Assembly (NCBI RefSeq): GCF_963669205.1
Contig: NZ_OY769915.1
Location: 4,252,001-4,316,000, forward strand
Direction: 5' to 3'
Source of the DNA: an uncultured Roseibium sp.
GTDB lineage: Bacteria > Pseudomonadota > Alphaproteobacteria > Rhizobiales > Stappiaceae
Length of the DNA: 64,000 nt
In this document: piece by piece, positions 26,283 through 36,061 of the stretch
Position numbering within the stretch: position 1 is the stretch's first letter
Layout of the letters: every line of letters begins with the position of its first letter
Notes under the pieces: model-generated
What the model was told of the DNA's origin: nothing
The model's input: only the letters and a program-made list of their open reading frames with translations
Databases searched by the model: none
Position numbers and translations under genes: made by a program

Positions 26283-27278
26283 TTAGTTTTTGTATGCTTC
26301 GATGACGGCGGCACCGGTTTCACCGGCGTTTTCCTGCCACTCGGCAGCCATGGTTTCGCCGATCGCGGCAAGGTCTTCGATCAGTTGCTTGCTCGGCTGA
26401 ACAACCTTGATGCCGTTTTCGATGAGAACGTTGGTCTTGGTCTTGGTTTCGACCTTCGACGCTTCCCAGCCACGCTTTTCGGCAAGTTCGGCAGCTTCCA
26501 GAATGGCGGCCTTTTCGGCGTCACTCAGACCATCGAACGCCCGCTTGTTGACGATCACCATGTTCTTGGGCAGCCAGGCCTGGGTGTCGTGATAGTGTGT
26601 GAGGAAGTCCCATGCCTTGGAGTTCGCGCCGGTGGATGGCGAGGTGATCATGGCTTCCACCCGCCCGGTGGAGAATGCGGTCGCGATATCGGGGACTTCA
26701 ACCTGGGTCGGCACGGCACCGGCAAGCTGCGCAAGACGCTCGGTGGCAGCGTTGTAGGCACGGAACTTGAGACCTTTCAGATCATCTCCTGCAACCACTT
26801 CCTTCTTGGCATAGATGCCCTGCGGCGGCCACGGCACGGCGAACAGCAGCTGCAGGCCCTGTTCGTCCAGCTTTTCTTCCAGACCCGGCTTGGACGCCTG
26901 ATAGAGTTTCCATGCCTTGTCGTAGGACGGTGCCAGGAAAGGCACGGAATCCACACCGAAGACGGCATCTTCATTGGAGAGACGTGAAACCAGCACTTCA
27001 CCGATCGGCGCCAGGCCCTTGCGGACGGAATTCTTGATTTCCGGATGCTTGAAGAGCGATCCTGCGGAGTGAACCGTGATCGTTACGGACCCGTCGGTCT
27101 TCGCTTTGACGTCGTCGGCAAACGCCGCGATGTTTTGCGTGTGGAAGTTGCTGTCGCCATAGGGGGTCGGCATGTCCCACCTGGTCTCGGCCGAAGCCAC
27201 CGCCAGCCCGGCAAGGCCGAACACGGCAGCGGTCGCCAGACGCGCGCCGGCTTTGTTCAAAATACGTGAATGCAGCAT
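26283..27278 (-). CDS. dctP: TRAP transporter substrate-binding protein, DctP subunit
   Basis: The 331-residue periplasmic protein has a signal peptide (about 1-30, ending VASA) and the DctP fold. Family segments include WDMPTPYGDSNFHTQNIAAFADDV, GSLFKHPEIKNSVRKG, FLAPSYDKAWKLY and DLKGLKFRAYNAATERLAQL, in which the arginine of KFRAYN is the conserved carboxylate-binding residue. A carboxylate-containing ligand is expected. It is the first gene of dctP-dctQ-dctM-marR. Two sequence blocks upstream (27402-27423) recur before the hydantoinase gene. Confidence 0.94.
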   Translation of the reverse strand: MLHSRILNKAGARLATAAVFGLAGLAVASAETRWDMPTPYGDSNFHTQNIAAFADDVKAKTDGSVTITVHSAGSLFKHPEIKNSVRKGLAPIGEVLVSRLSNEDAVFGVDSVPFLAPSYDKAWKLYQASKPGLEEKLDEQGLQLLFAVPWPPQGIYAKKEVVAGDDLKGLKFRAYNAATERLAQLAGAVPTQVEVPDIATAFSTGRVEAMITSPSTGANSKAWDFLTHYHDTQAWLPKNMVIVNKRAFDGLSDAEKAAILEAAELAEKRGWEASKVETKTKTNVLIENGIKVVQPSKQLIEDLAAIGETMAAEWQENAGETGAAVIEAYKN

Positions 27279-27401
27279 GAAATTCTCCTCTTGGAAGCCG
27301 GACCCATCCCGGCCTGATGCTGTTTCCGGTGCCTTGTTCTCAACACCTCGAAAAAGCGCATCTGCTGCAAGGCTAGACTCAAAAACTCAAAACATCAACG
27401 T

Positions 27402-27423
27402 TTTATCGATAAATTATCATCGA
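27402..27423. promoter_or_regulatory. Shared operator-like site, copy 1
   Basis: The palindrome TTTATCGATAAA (27402-27413) overlaps the block AAATTATCATCGA (27411-27423). Both blocks occur again at 29045-29072 in front of the hydantoinase gene. This copy is 124 bp upstream of dctP and 79 bp upstream of the divergent glycosyltransferase gene, so a bound regulator could affect both. Confidence 0.6.
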
Positions 27424-27501
27424 ATAATCAATGACTGATCGGCCTTTCTTCTTTGAAGTGAATTGTCTAGCGTCCCTAATTCATTGGAGGAGAACAAAAA
27501 A

Positions 27502-28998
27502 GTGCTGCAGACGACCGCCGAGAGCCGCTCTATGAGGATCGCGAGCACTTTGCTTCTTGTGGTTGTCATTGTCGCGGCTGCCGCTCTTCGTCTGCATAAC
27601 CTGGACAGGACAAGCCTCTGGTACGACGAGGCTGTCAGCTGGAGCCAGTCGAACGGTTCCCTGGCGGCTCTCCTTGCCTCGGTCGCGACCGACAACTACC
27701 CGCCGCTTCACAACATCATTTTGTGGCTGACGATACCGGTCATCGGCGACAGCGAAACAGCGCTGCGCCTGCCATCGGCCGTCCTGGGCGTCGCCGCAGT
27801 GTTGCTGACCTTCCTTGTCGGCAAATTGCTGGCCGGACGGATGACCGGCCTGACTGCGGCAGCGCTGCTCGCCCTGTCGCCGTTCCACATCTGGTACTCC
27901 ACCGAGGCCCGCATGTACGCGCTTCTGGCGGCGTGCGGTCTTGCCTTCCTGCTTGCGACCCTGAAGGTTCTGCGAAACCCGTCTTCGCTCTGGTTCACCT
28001 TGCTCGCCATCTCGGGCACTCTTTTCCTCTACAGCCACGTTTACGCGCTCCTGGCCTTCACATCGGTCGGAACCGTCTGTGCATTCTTCACCGCGCGGGA
28101 CCTGATCTCCGGCCAGCCCCTTCGCCGGTCAAACACCCTTCGCGCCTGCCTGGCAATGGGCATCAGCACCATCGCTTTTCTTCCCTGGCTCTACCTCCTT
28201 GCGATACGCGCAGGTTCCGTGGCCGAAGCCGGTTTCTGGATCGCCTTTCCCGATATCCCCTTCCTGAAGTCCATGGTTTTCGGCATCACCGGTTCCCTGG
28301 CTTTTTTCTGGCTGCTGGTCTGTCTTGCGGCCTTCGCGGCGGTGCCGGCCAACCGGACAGAACAAACGCCGGAACCGCCCTCGCCCGCCAAATCGCGCAC
28401 TCTGGCGATATGCTTCGCCTATACGTTCGGCCCTGCGGTGCTTGCCTATCTCTATTCGTTGTTCGTGCAGCCGATCCTGTTCGATCGCTATCTCATCGCG
28501 TCCTGGCCGGGTCTCTTGTTGCTGGCTGCCGCCGGTGCGGAACGCCTCTCACCGAGATTCGCTCCCGCGGCACTCGTCGCGGTCTCGCTCGTCCTCACGT
28601 TTCCCGAACTCAGGTTCAGCCTGACCCAGAAAATCCGGCCGGACTGGCGTGGCATAACGCAGGCCTATCTATCGGAGCGTTCCCCGAATGACCGGCTCAC
28701 CCTTTTCAAGGGGTTCGCTGCGCCCGCTTTGAACTACTACCTGCGTGCACCAGGCGGATTTGCGATTGCAGACACACCAGAAGACATTGCAACGCGTTCT
28801 TACCTTTCAGAAACAGGTAATGACTGGCTGCTTGTGGTACACACCAATTCGCAAGAGCTGGAAGCCGCGAAACAGGCGTTTGGTGCGCGCGAAGATGAGC
28901 CTTTCGCTCGCACCTTTGGCTGGGGCGCAAGCGGCCTGTCCCTCTTTACGCAATCGACGGTAAATTCAGGGGTGCGCGCGCCTGAAGAGGACAATTAG
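27502..28998 (+). CDS. GT-C fold membrane glycosyltransferase (GT39/ArnT-like)
   Basis: The 498-residue protein has about 10-11 membrane helices and the early-loop acidic motif LWYDEAVSW near 35-43, which in GT-C enzymes holds the catalytic or metal-binding Asp. STEARMYALLAACGLAFL and the paired YSH and R residues in later loops also fit PMT/ArnT-type transferases that use polyprenyl-phosphate sugars. I chose the GTG at 27502 because GGAGGAG lies 11 bp upstream; an upstream TTG at 27463 has no ribosome site. It lies between the TRAP operon and the hydantoinase gene but encodes an unrelated function. The acceptor is unknown. Confidence 0.85.
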   Translation: MLQTTAESRSMRIASTLLLVVVIVAAAALRLHNLDRTSLWYDEAVSWSQSNGSLAALLASVATDNYPPLHNIILWLTIPVIGDSETALRLPSAVLGVAAVLLTFLVGKLLAGRMTGLTAAALLALSPFHIWYSTEARMYALLAACGLAFLLATLKVLRNPSSLWFTLLAISGTLFLYSHVYALLAFTSVGTVCAFFTARDLISGQPLRRSNTLRACLAMGISTIAFLPWLYLLAIRAGSVAEAGFWIAFPDIPFLKSMVFGITGSLAFFWLLVCLAAFAAVPANRTEQTPEPPSPAKSRTLAICFAYTFGPAVLAYLYSLFVQPILFDRYLIASWPGLLLLAAAGAERLSPRFAPAALVAVSLVLTFPELRFSLTQKIRPDWRGITQAYLSERSPNDRLTLFKGFAAPALNYYLRAPGGFAIADTPEDIATRSYLSETGNDWLLVVHTNSQELEAAKQAFGAREDEPFARTFGWGASGLSLFTQSTVNSGVRAPEEDN

Positions 28999-29044
28999 AA
29001 CACTGAACTTTCTGAAGTTTTGCATTCATGACAACAAATTCAGA

Positions 29045-29072
29045 AAATTATCATCGACAATTTATCGATAAA
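29045..29072. promoter_or_regulatory. Shared operator-like site, copy 2
   Basis: The blocks AAATTATCATCGA (29045-29057) and TTTATCGATAAA (29061-29072) are separated by 3 bp here, whereas in copy 1 they overlap in the opposite order. The site is 92-119 bp before the hydantoinase start. The exact repetition of 13 and 12 bp in two AT-rich spacers 1.6 kb apart is unlikely by chance. Confidence 0.6.
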
Positions 29073-29163
29073 ATGTCAACATAACGCTACTGATCATGAA
29101 ATCACGACATGCCGAAGCTGACACGCCGTGCAGATTTCAGCTCGAAACACCAGAGGAAAGAAA

Positions 29164-32100
29164 ATGACAGCGAAGTGGGACTTTTGGATCGACCGGGGCG
29201 GCACCTTCACGGATATCGTCGGCCGTTCGCCGGACGGAACGCTGCACCCCCACAAAGTATTGTCTGAAAATCCTGAGGCCTATCGTGATGCTGCAATCCA
29301 GGGCATCCGCGAACTGCTCGGCGTCGAAAAGGGCGCACCCATACCGTCCGACATGGTAGCGACGGTTAAAATGGGCACCACGGTAGCGACAAATGCCCTG
29401 CTGGAGCGCAAGGGCGAGCGCACAGCGCTGTTTATTACACGCGGATTTCGCGATGCTCTTGAGATCGGTTACCAGGCCAGACCGAAGATTTTCGCCAAGG
29501 AGATCATCAAGCCGGAACTGCTATACGAGCGTGTCCACGAAATCACCGAACGCGTGCGTGCCGACGGCAAGATGGAAACAACGCTTGATGAAGCACAGGC
29601 CCGTGCTGAAATGCAGGCAGCCTGGGACGCCGGGATACGCTCCATAGCCATCGTGCTGATGCACGCATATGCCTTCCCGGCGCACGAAAAGACGCTCAGG
29701 AAGATAGCCGAAGAAATCGGATTTCCGCAGATTTCAGTGTCCCATGAGGTTTCGCCGCTGATGAAGCTCGTCGGGCGCGGCGATACTACGATCGTCGACG
29801 CCTACCTGTCGCCGATCCTGCGCCGCTATGTGGATCAGGTTCAGGCGGAACTGGGCAAGGGCCCGCGCCTCATGTTCATGCAGTCTTCCGGCGGATTGAC
29901 TGCTGCGGACCTGTTTCAGGGCAAGGATGCCATTCTGTCCGGTCCAGCCGGCGGTGTCGTCGGCGCGGTCGAAACCTCCCGTATGGCCGGATACGACAAG
30001 ATCATCGGCTTCGACATGGGCGGTACATCCACGGATGTCTGCCACTTCGAGGGTGACTACGAACGCGCCTTCGAGACGGAAGTGGCCGGCGTTCGCATGC
30101 GCGCGCCCATGATGATGATCCACACGGTGGCAGCCGGGGGCGGCTCCATCCTTCATTACACCGACGGCCGCTTTCAGGTCGGTCCGGACTCTGCGGGTGC
30201 CAATCCCGGCCCGGCCTGCTACCGGCGCGGAGGCCCATTGACGGTCACCGATGCCAACCTGATGACCGGAAAACTTGCACCGGCTTTCTTCCCCAGGATC
30301 TTTGGCCCCAACCAGGATCAACCGCTCGATGGAGATACGGTCAGGGAGAAGTTTGAAGCGCTTGCCGCCGAAATCGGCGATGGCCGCACGGCGGAAGAAG
30401 TTGCCGACGGATTCCTGAAGATCGCGGTCGAGAACATGGCGAATGCGATCAAGAAAATCTCGGTTCAGCGCGGCTATGACGTCACCGAATACGCCCTCAC
30501 CTGTTTCGGTGGAGCCGGCGGGCAGACAGGATGCCGGGTCGCCGACAGCCTCGGCATGACCACCGTCATCCTGCACCCTTTCTCCGGAATTCTCTCCGCC
30601 TATGGCATGGGTCTCGCCGATATTCGCGCCGACCGGCAGAAAGCGGTCGTCAAGACGCTGACGGAGGACCTGTTGCCGGAACTGGCGACCCTCAGAGACG
30701 ACCTCGCCCGGCAGACCGAAGCCGAGCTCGAGCGCCAGGCAGTCCCGGCCGAAGCCCGTCGATCCACGGCAACGGCCCATCTGCGCTACGACGGCACAGA
30801 TACGCCTCTGCCGGTCCTGCTCGACGGCGTTTCGGAGATGCGGGCGGCATTTGAAGACGCTCACAAGAAGCAGTTCGGCTTCGCCTACGACAACAAGCCG
30901 ATCGTTGTCGAGGCATTGGAGGTCGAAACGGCAGGCGGTGGCGCCGGCCTTATCGAGCCGGACTTCAGCCTTTCATCGGAAACCCCTGAAGCCGCTGAAA
31001 AAACACGTGTTTATTCCGAAAACACATGGCACGATGCGGGCATCTACAAGCGTGCTTCCCTGAAACCGGGCACACGCGTTACCGGACCGGCGGTCATCAT
31101 CGAACCCCATGCAACAATCGCGGTCGAGGACGGCTGGCAGGCGGAAGTCAATTCCAAGGACCACGTCATCCTGAAGCGGATCGTTCCGCTCAAAAGGGCC
31201 AGCGCCGTCGGCACCCACGCCGATCCGGTCATGCTGGAAGTGTTCAACAACCTGTTCATGTCCATTGCCGAGCAGATGGGCGTCACACTTCAGAACACCG
31301 CCTATTCCGTCAACATCAAAGAACGCCTCGATTTCTCCTGTGCCGTTTTCGATGCAAACGGTGCCCTTGTCGCAAATGCCCCGCACATGCCGGTACATCT
31401 GGGCTCCATGGACCGTTCGGTCGAGACGATCATCAAGCTGAACAGGGGCAAGATCAAACCTGGCGACGTCTTCGCGCTGAACGCCCCCTATAACGGCGGC
31501 ACGCACCTTCCCGACATAACAGTCGTATCGCCGGTCTTTGACGACGACGGCAAGGAAATCCTGTTCTGGTCCGCCTCGCGCGGGCACCATGCCGATGTCG
31601 GCGGCTCGGCGCCCGGTTCGATGACCCCACGCGCCACCAATGTCGATGAGGAAGGCGTCCTTTTCGACAACTTCAAGATCGTCGACGAGGGCCGTTTCTG
31701 CGAAGAGGAACTGGTGGAACTCCTGACCAGCCACGCTTTTCCCGCGCGAAACCCGCATCAGAATGTCGCCGATCTCTCGGCCCAGATCGCCGCCAACGAG
31801 AAGGGCATCCAGGAACTGCGCAAGATGGTCGCGCATTTCGGTCTCGACGTTGTCCAGGCCTATATGGGTCACGTTCAGGACAATGCCGAGGAAAGCGTCC
31901 GGCGCGTCATAGAGGCGCTTAAGGAGTCCGAATACGAATACCCCACCGACCAGGGATCCGTCATCAAGGTCAGGATCTCCGTCGACAAGGACAAGCGTGA
32001 GGCGACGGTCGACTTCACCGGGACATCGGGCATGAAGTTGAACAACTTCAATGCGCCCGAGCCGGTTACGCGTGCCGCTATCCTCTATTGCTTCCGCGTG

Positions 32101-32748
32101 ATGGTGGAAGGCGATATTCCGATGAACGCGGGCTGCCTCAAGCCGATCAACATCATAATTCCCGACGATTGCATGCTGCGGCCCTCCTATCCGGCCGCCG
32201 TGGTCGCCGGAAACGTCGAAACCTCGCAACATGTCACCAACACGGTGTTCGCTGCGCTCGGTGCCATGGCCAATGCTCAGGGAACGATGAACAACCTGAC
32301 ATTCGGCAACGACACCTACCAGTATTACGAAACCATCTGTTCCGGGTCTCCGGCCGGCCCCGGTTTCAACGGAACCGATGGCGTGCATACGCACATGACC
32401 AATTCGCGCCTGACCGACCCTGAAGTGCTCGAATTCCGCTTCCCGGTTCTGCTTGAGGACTTTCACATCCGCAAAGGCTCCGGCGGTAACGGGCAATGGT
32501 CTGCCGGAGACGGCACGCGGCGGACCTTGCGCTTTCTGGAAAAAATGGACTGCGCCATCCTGTCGTCGCACAGAAGCATCAGGCCCAAGGGCATGCATGG
32601 CGGAGAAGACGGAGATGTCGGGCGCACGGAGGTTCGGCGTCTTGATGGCGCAATCGAGGTACTGGAGGGGTGTGACCAAACCGTGCTCGAACCTGGCGAA
32701 GCCGTGACCGTGATCACCCCGACCGCTGGGGGCTGGGGTGCCCCCTGA
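29164..32748 (+). CDS. Hydantoinase/5-oxoprolinase, HyuA-HyuB fusion
   Basis: The 1194-residue enzyme joins both halves of the family. The N-terminal hydantoinase A portion starts with WIDRGGTFTDIVGRSPDG and contains GFDMGGTSTDVCHFEGDYER near 290-310 (actin-like ATPase phosphate loops). The HyuB portion begins near 685 with ADPVMLEVFNNLFMSIAEQMG and contains ERLDFSCAVFD and APHMPVHLGSM. Such fusions hydrolyse 5-oxoproline or related cyclic amides with ATP. The ATG at 29164 follows AGAGGAAAGAAA; the frame is open 12 codons upstream. The shared upstream motifs suggest co-regulation with the TRAP importer, which may bring in the substrate. A terminator follows. Confidence 0.92.
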   Translation: MTAKWDFWIDRGGTFTDIVGRSPDGTLHPHKVLSENPEAYRDAAIQGIRELLGVEKGAPIPSDMVATVKMGTTVATNALLERKGERTALFITRGFRDALEIGYQARPKIFAKEIIKPELLYERVHEITERVRADGKMETTLDEAQARAEMQAAWDAGIRSIAIVLMHAYAFPAHEKTLRKIAEEIGFPQISVSHEVSPLMKLVGRGDTTIVDAYLSPILRRYVDQVQAELGKGPRLMFMQSSGGLTAADLFQGKDAILSGPAGGVVGAVETSRMAGYDKIIGFDMGGTSTDVCHFEGDYERAFETEVAGVRMRAPMMMIHTVAAGGGSILHYTDGRFQVGPDSAGANPGPACYRRGGPLTVTDANLMTGKLAPAFFPRIFGPNQDQPLDGDTVREKFEALAAEIGDGRTAEEVADGFLKIAVENMANAIKKISVQRGYDVTEYALTCFGGAGGQTGCRVADSLGMTTVILHPFSGILSAYGMGLADIRADRQKAVVKTLTEDLLPELATLRDDLARQTEAELERQAVPAEARRSTATAHLRYDGTDTPLPVLLDGVSEMRAAFEDAHKKQFGFAYDNKPIVVEALEVETAGGGAGLIEPDFSLSSETPEAAEKTRVYSENTWHDAGIYKRASLKPGTRVTGPAVIIEPHATIAVEDGWQAEVNSKDHVILKRIVPLKRASAVGTHADPVMLEVFNNLFMSIAEQMGVTLQNTAYSVNIKERLDFSCAVFDANGALVANAPHMPVHLGSMDRSVETIIKLNRGKIKPGDVFALNAPYNGGTHLPDITVVSPVFDDDGKEILFWSASRGHHADVGGSAPGSMTPRATNVDEEGVLFDNFKIVDEGRFCEEELVELLTSHAFPARNPHQNVADLSAQIAANEKGIQELRKMVAHFGLDVVQAYMGHVQDNAEESVRRVIEALKESEYEYPTDQGSVIKVRISVDKDKREATVDFTGTSGMKLNNFNAPEPVTRAAILYCFRVMVEGDIPMNAGCLKPINIIIPDDCMLRPSYPAAVVAGNVETSQHVTNTVFAALGAMANAQGTMNNLTFGNDTYQYYETICSGSPAGPGFNGTDGVHTHMTNSRLTDPEVLEFRFPVLLEDFHIRKGSGGNGQWSAGDGTRRTLRFLEKMDCAILSSHRSIRPKGMHGGEDGDVGRTEVRRLDGAIEVLEGCDQTVLEPGEAVTVITPTAGGWGAP

Positions 32749-32778
32749 TCGCAGGCATCCTTATCGGCCCGCTTTGAC

Positions 32779-32809
32779 AAGCCGCTCTCTTTTGGAGAGC
32801 GGCTTTGGT
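32779..32809 (+). terminator. Terminator of the hydantoinase gene
   Basis: AAGCCGCTCTC and GAGAGCGGCTT form an 11-bp stem with loop TTTTG, followed by TGGTTGTTTG. The T tail is imperfect but the stem is strong. It lies 31 bp after the stop codon. Confidence 0.75.
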
Positions 32810-32966
32810 TGTTTGATCAACTCAAACAACGTTATTTCTATCAATAGGCGAATTTTACAACTAAAACTTGAGCAAAAAGACTTAACCAAATCTTCAATAG
32901 GCCATCGCCTAAAATAATTAAATTACGTCACGTTTTCAGGTAATTCAGAAGAATTGCGAGACAAAC

Positions 32967-34724
32967 ATGCTACGACTGTCAAATCCGGTCTCATATTCGG
33001 TTGCTGCCAAGATTCTCGCTTTGATTGCATTTTTGTGTATCGGCCTGGTTGTCGTTTCCGCGGTCTCGATATTCCAGATGAACCTGATCGGCAGGGAACT
33101 CGCCAACATTGCCGAGAAAGACATTCCACTTACCGAAGCCATCAGCCATGTGACCAATCATCAGTTGGAGCAGGCAGCGCTGGTCGAACGCATGATGCGG
33201 GTTGCCGGTGTCAGCTCCGAGACCGAGAAGGCGGGTTTCAAGGCCATGAAGGCGCGTCTTCAGAAACTGGAGATTCAGGTCGCCGACGAAATCCTGAAAG
33301 CCGAGAAACTTGCCGAATACGCATTGGCAAACAGCAGCTCGGAAGCCGAGCAAAAGGAATTTGCCATGGCGGTTCGTCAGCTGAAGCGCATCGAGACGGA
33401 ATACGCCCGGTACAAAGGCCATGTCGACGAAATCATGCATCTTGTCGAAATCGACGATTACGAGACCGCTAGGACGCTTCTCGCGACCCTGGAAGAAGAA
33501 CAGGAGCGGCTCGATCACGAGCTTGTCGCGCTTCTGGAAGAGATCGAACGGTTCACCCTCGCAGCCGCAGTTGCGGCGGAAGAACATGAAAAACAGGCGC
33601 TTGAGCAGATCACCATCGTGTCGGCAGTGACTTTCCTGTTGTGCGTGGTGGGATCGATCCTGTTCGCACGTTTCGTGATTTCCAAACCGTTGAAAGAAGT
33701 GTCGGGAGGCCTTTCCGAACTCGCCCGGGGAAACACAGAGGTCAAAGTGCGTGTGCGCTCCCGCGATGAAATCGGTCAGGTGGCGGAGGCATTCGAAGCC
33801 TTCCGGATCAACATGATCGAGATGAAACGCCTTCAAGAACAGGCCCGCGAAGAAGAGATCCAGGCGGAGGCAGACCGTCGCGACACGCGTTTGCGGCTTG
33901 CTGATGAACTGGAAGGCCAGTTGATGGCGAGTTGCGAGGCGGTGGTGCTGGTTCTGGAGGACCTGACCGAAGGAGCCCACGAACTCACTCGGAACAGTGA
34001 CGAAACCATAGAGCGGTCCAACACCGTGGCAGCCGCCGCCGAGGAGTCCACAGCCTGCGTACAATCCGTTGCTTCTGCGTCCGAGGAACTTGCAAGTTCG
34101 ATCCAGGAGATCAGCCGCCAGGTTACGCTTGCCAACGATTCCACGTCACAGACCACCGATCAGGCGGCGACCTCCAACGAGACCGTCGGTCATCTTTCGT
34201 CTGCAGCAGAGGAAATAACGGAGGTTCTCAAGCTGATCAGCGACATCGCCGACCAGACCAACCTGCTGGCTCTGAATGCGACGATCGAAGCCGCCCGCGC
34301 CGGCGAAGCCGGCAAGGGTTTCGCGGTGGTCGCCTCCGAGGTCAAGGCGCTCGCCACCCAGACGGGACAGGCGACAGATCAGATCGGAACGCAGTTGAGC
34401 GGCGTACAATCTGGGGCGTCCACCTGCTCTGACGCGATATACAAGGTGGTGACATCTGTCAGCGCGATCCAAGAACAGATCTCCGGAATTGCGTCCGCGA
34501 TTGAAGAACAGAACGCTGTGACTTCGGAAATTGCAAAAAATGCCACGGAAGTTGCCCATGGCAGCGCGGATATCTCAAGAAACATCGTGGAAGTGAACCA
34601 GGCGGCGAAGCTGTCAGGCTCAAGAGCCAAGGACGTCTCGGACAGGGTTGAAGATGTGTCGGCGCAGATCGCAACCATCCGAAACGGGCTTGCCGGTTTT
34701 CTCGGCCATTTGCGTGCCGCCTGA
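32967..34724 (+). CDS. Methyl-accepting chemotaxis protein
   Basis: The 585-residue receptor has a membrane helix at about 10-32, a helical periplasmic domain (about 35-210), and a second helix near 218-238. A HAMP domain follows at about 240-295 (PLKEVSGGLSELARGNTEVK, then DEIGQVAEAFEAFR), and then a long signalling coiled coil. The signalling tip is NLLALNATIEAARAGEAGKG, with the nearby FAVVASEVKALA, characteristic of CheA/CheW-binding receptors. No CheR-docking pentapeptide is seen at the C-terminus. The ligand cannot be predicted. The gene stands alone with an AT-rich upstream spacer. Confidence 0.93.
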   Translation: MLRLSNPVSYSVAAKILALIAFLCIGLVVVSAVSIFQMNLIGRELANIAEKDIPLTEAISHVTNHQLEQAALVERMMRVAGVSSETEKAGFKAMKARLQKLEIQVADEILKAEKLAEYALANSSSEAEQKEFAMAVRQLKRIETEYARYKGHVDEIMHLVEIDDYETARTLLATLEEEQERLDHELVALLEEIERFTLAAAVAAEEHEKQALEQITIVSAVTFLLCVVGSILFARFVISKPLKEVSGGLSELARGNTEVKVRVRSRDEIGQVAEAFEAFRINMIEMKRLQEQAREEEIQAEADRRDTRLRLADELEGQLMASCEAVVLVLEDLTEGAHELTRNSDETIERSNTVAAAAEESTACVQSVASASEELASSIQEISRQVTLANDSTSQTTDQAATSNETVGHLSSAAEEITEVLKLISDIADQTNLLALNATIEAARAGEAGKGFAVVASEVKALATQTGQATDQIGTQLSGVQSGASTCSDAIYKVVTSVSAIQEQISGIASAIEEQNAVTSEIAKNATEVAHGSADISRNIVEVNQAAKLSGSRAKDVSDRVEDVSAQIATIRNGLAGFLGHLRAA

Positions 34725-34861
34725 CCACGGAAGGCGAATTGGCCGGAAGCGGACTTCCAGCCGATAAAACGCCGCCAGGTCAGCCGCTTGGGGATCGGGC
34801 TAGTCACCTGAATCTGAAGTTCGCTTCGCAGACTGCTGCAGCAATTATGCGAGCTTCAAAT

Positions 34862-35494
34862 TCACCGCACTATCTGCAGGAGTCTCTCCTGCAAGTCGGG
34901 CAGAACCTGCTGGTCCAACTGTTGCACTTCAAGCACTGTTCTTTGCGCTATCGGCCGCCTGAGCGCCTTTTTGGACGCCGGGTGTGAACGAAAAACCTCT
35001 GCATCCGCCAAGGCATGCACCGTGCTCCGGGAGATCGACAGTCCTTCGGCAAGCGCACGGTCGAGCCGAATTCTCAAGTTCGCCGGATTCAGGAGAACCA
35101 GTTCCAGGCTGCCTTGAACCGGTCTTGCAAGTGAAAGGATTTTTGCCTCGATCCTGACGGTGTCTGCGGCGCCGGACCGAAACCTGTCGCTTCGCGTGGG
35201 TGTCCGCGCCGCAAATGCCCGCGCAAGTCCGGCATCGTTTCTTTGAAGGGCGTCAATGGTCATTTGTGGGATTGAGCGGACCGGACGTCGTTCGAAGAGC
35301 GCTCGGTTCCAGCGATTGCCGCATGCAAGACACCCATAGATCAGCCAGGCATCAAGTCGATTGCCGTTGGCATTCAGCCGGAACTTGTCGGTCGATGCGA
35401 AAGGGGTGATACGGCCGCAGCGGGCGCAGGGGCGTTCGATATGCACGGTATCTGCGCCCAGGACTGTCCACTGGACAAAAAAGGGAAAAGACAT
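34862..35494 (-). CDS. DUF1062-family protein
   Basis: The 210-residue protein begins VQWTVLGADTVHIERPCARC and has two CxxC pairs (CARC near 23-26 and CLAC near 55-58), which suggests a zinc ribbon at the N-terminus. A middle part with WNRALFERRPVRSIP follows, then an HTH-like C-terminal segment (ALAEGLSISRSTVHALADA). This matches the DUF1062 family as I remember it; its function is unknown, although the HTH-like region hints at nucleic-acid binding. It faces the chemoreceptor gene tail to tail. Confidence 0.72.
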   Translation of the reverse strand: MSFPFFVQWTVLGADTVHIERPCARCGRITPFASTDKFRLNANGNRLDAWLIYGCLACGNRWNRALFERRPVRSIPQMTIDALQRNDAGLARAFAARTPTRSDRFRSGAADTVRIEAKILSLARPVQGSLELVLLNPANLRIRLDRALAEGLSISRSTVHALADAEVFRSHPASKKALRRPIAQRTVLEVQQLDQQVLPDLQERLLQIVR

Positions 35495-35791
35495 TCCGTC
35501 GGTCTTCCTTTTCAGGGAAGTCCGTCACCCGTCAGTCGGGAGCCTGCGGGCAGGAGCGCCTGCAGACATCGGTCTGGCTGTCAGGAAATTTCAGGTTCTG
35601 TGGGCGTATCGGAAAATCAATACGGCAGGGCCAAGCCACACCGGTCCCGATCCGCCGCATGACGAACAAGTCAGTACGTCGCTCTCGAGAGCGACAAGCG
35701 GATACGAAGACCGGTCAGAGCGTAGGCAAGATAATCGTCCTGATTGAAAGGCGTGTTTTTACTAGCCGATGCCGCCGGCCTGAACAAGACC
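35495..35791. other. Intergenic region with an 18-bp perfect palindrome
   Basis: No credible gene is present. GTCGCTCTCGAGAGCGAC at 35678-35695 is a perfect 18-bp palindrome, about 100 bp left of the MITE-like repeat. It is not followed by a T tract. Confidence 0.4.
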
Positions 35792-36061
35792 CTAGGGTAC
35801 GGACCAATAAATGAAGCCGATTTGGCGGCAGAAATGGCAAAATCACGCGAGGAAGCGTGTGCAGAGCGGGCTTTTTGCCCGGTCAAGCGCGGTGACACTG
35901 CGAGGTAAAGCCATTTTGCCGTCCTTCGGATTTGGTCGTTTCGGCCATCTGCATCGTCGCGAAAGCCTTGAAAATGAACCACATTTCCTGCGCTTTCGCT
36001 CCTCGCAGCTGGTCAAAACGATCCAAACCAAATTGACTTCATTTATGGGTCCGTACCCTAG
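35792..36061. repeat. MITE-like element with about 34-bp terminal inverted repeats
   Basis: The ends are near-perfect inverted repeats: the left end reads CTAGGGTACGGACC then AATAAATGAAG, and the right end in reverse complement reads CTAGGGTACGGACC then CATAAATGAAG. About 31 of 34 positions match up to ATTTGG. The element is 270 bp, has no transposase, and its interior is related to 19573-19795 of the first repeat. CTAG at both borders fits insertion into TA by an IS630-type transposase supplied elsewhere. Its right CTAG supplies the TAG stop of the HugZ-type gene. Confidence 0.82.

Noticed and set aside
30973..32679. 568-codon minus-strand frame opposite the hydantoinase gene
   Set aside because: Antisense to a complete enzyme with clear motifs; no recognisable domain.
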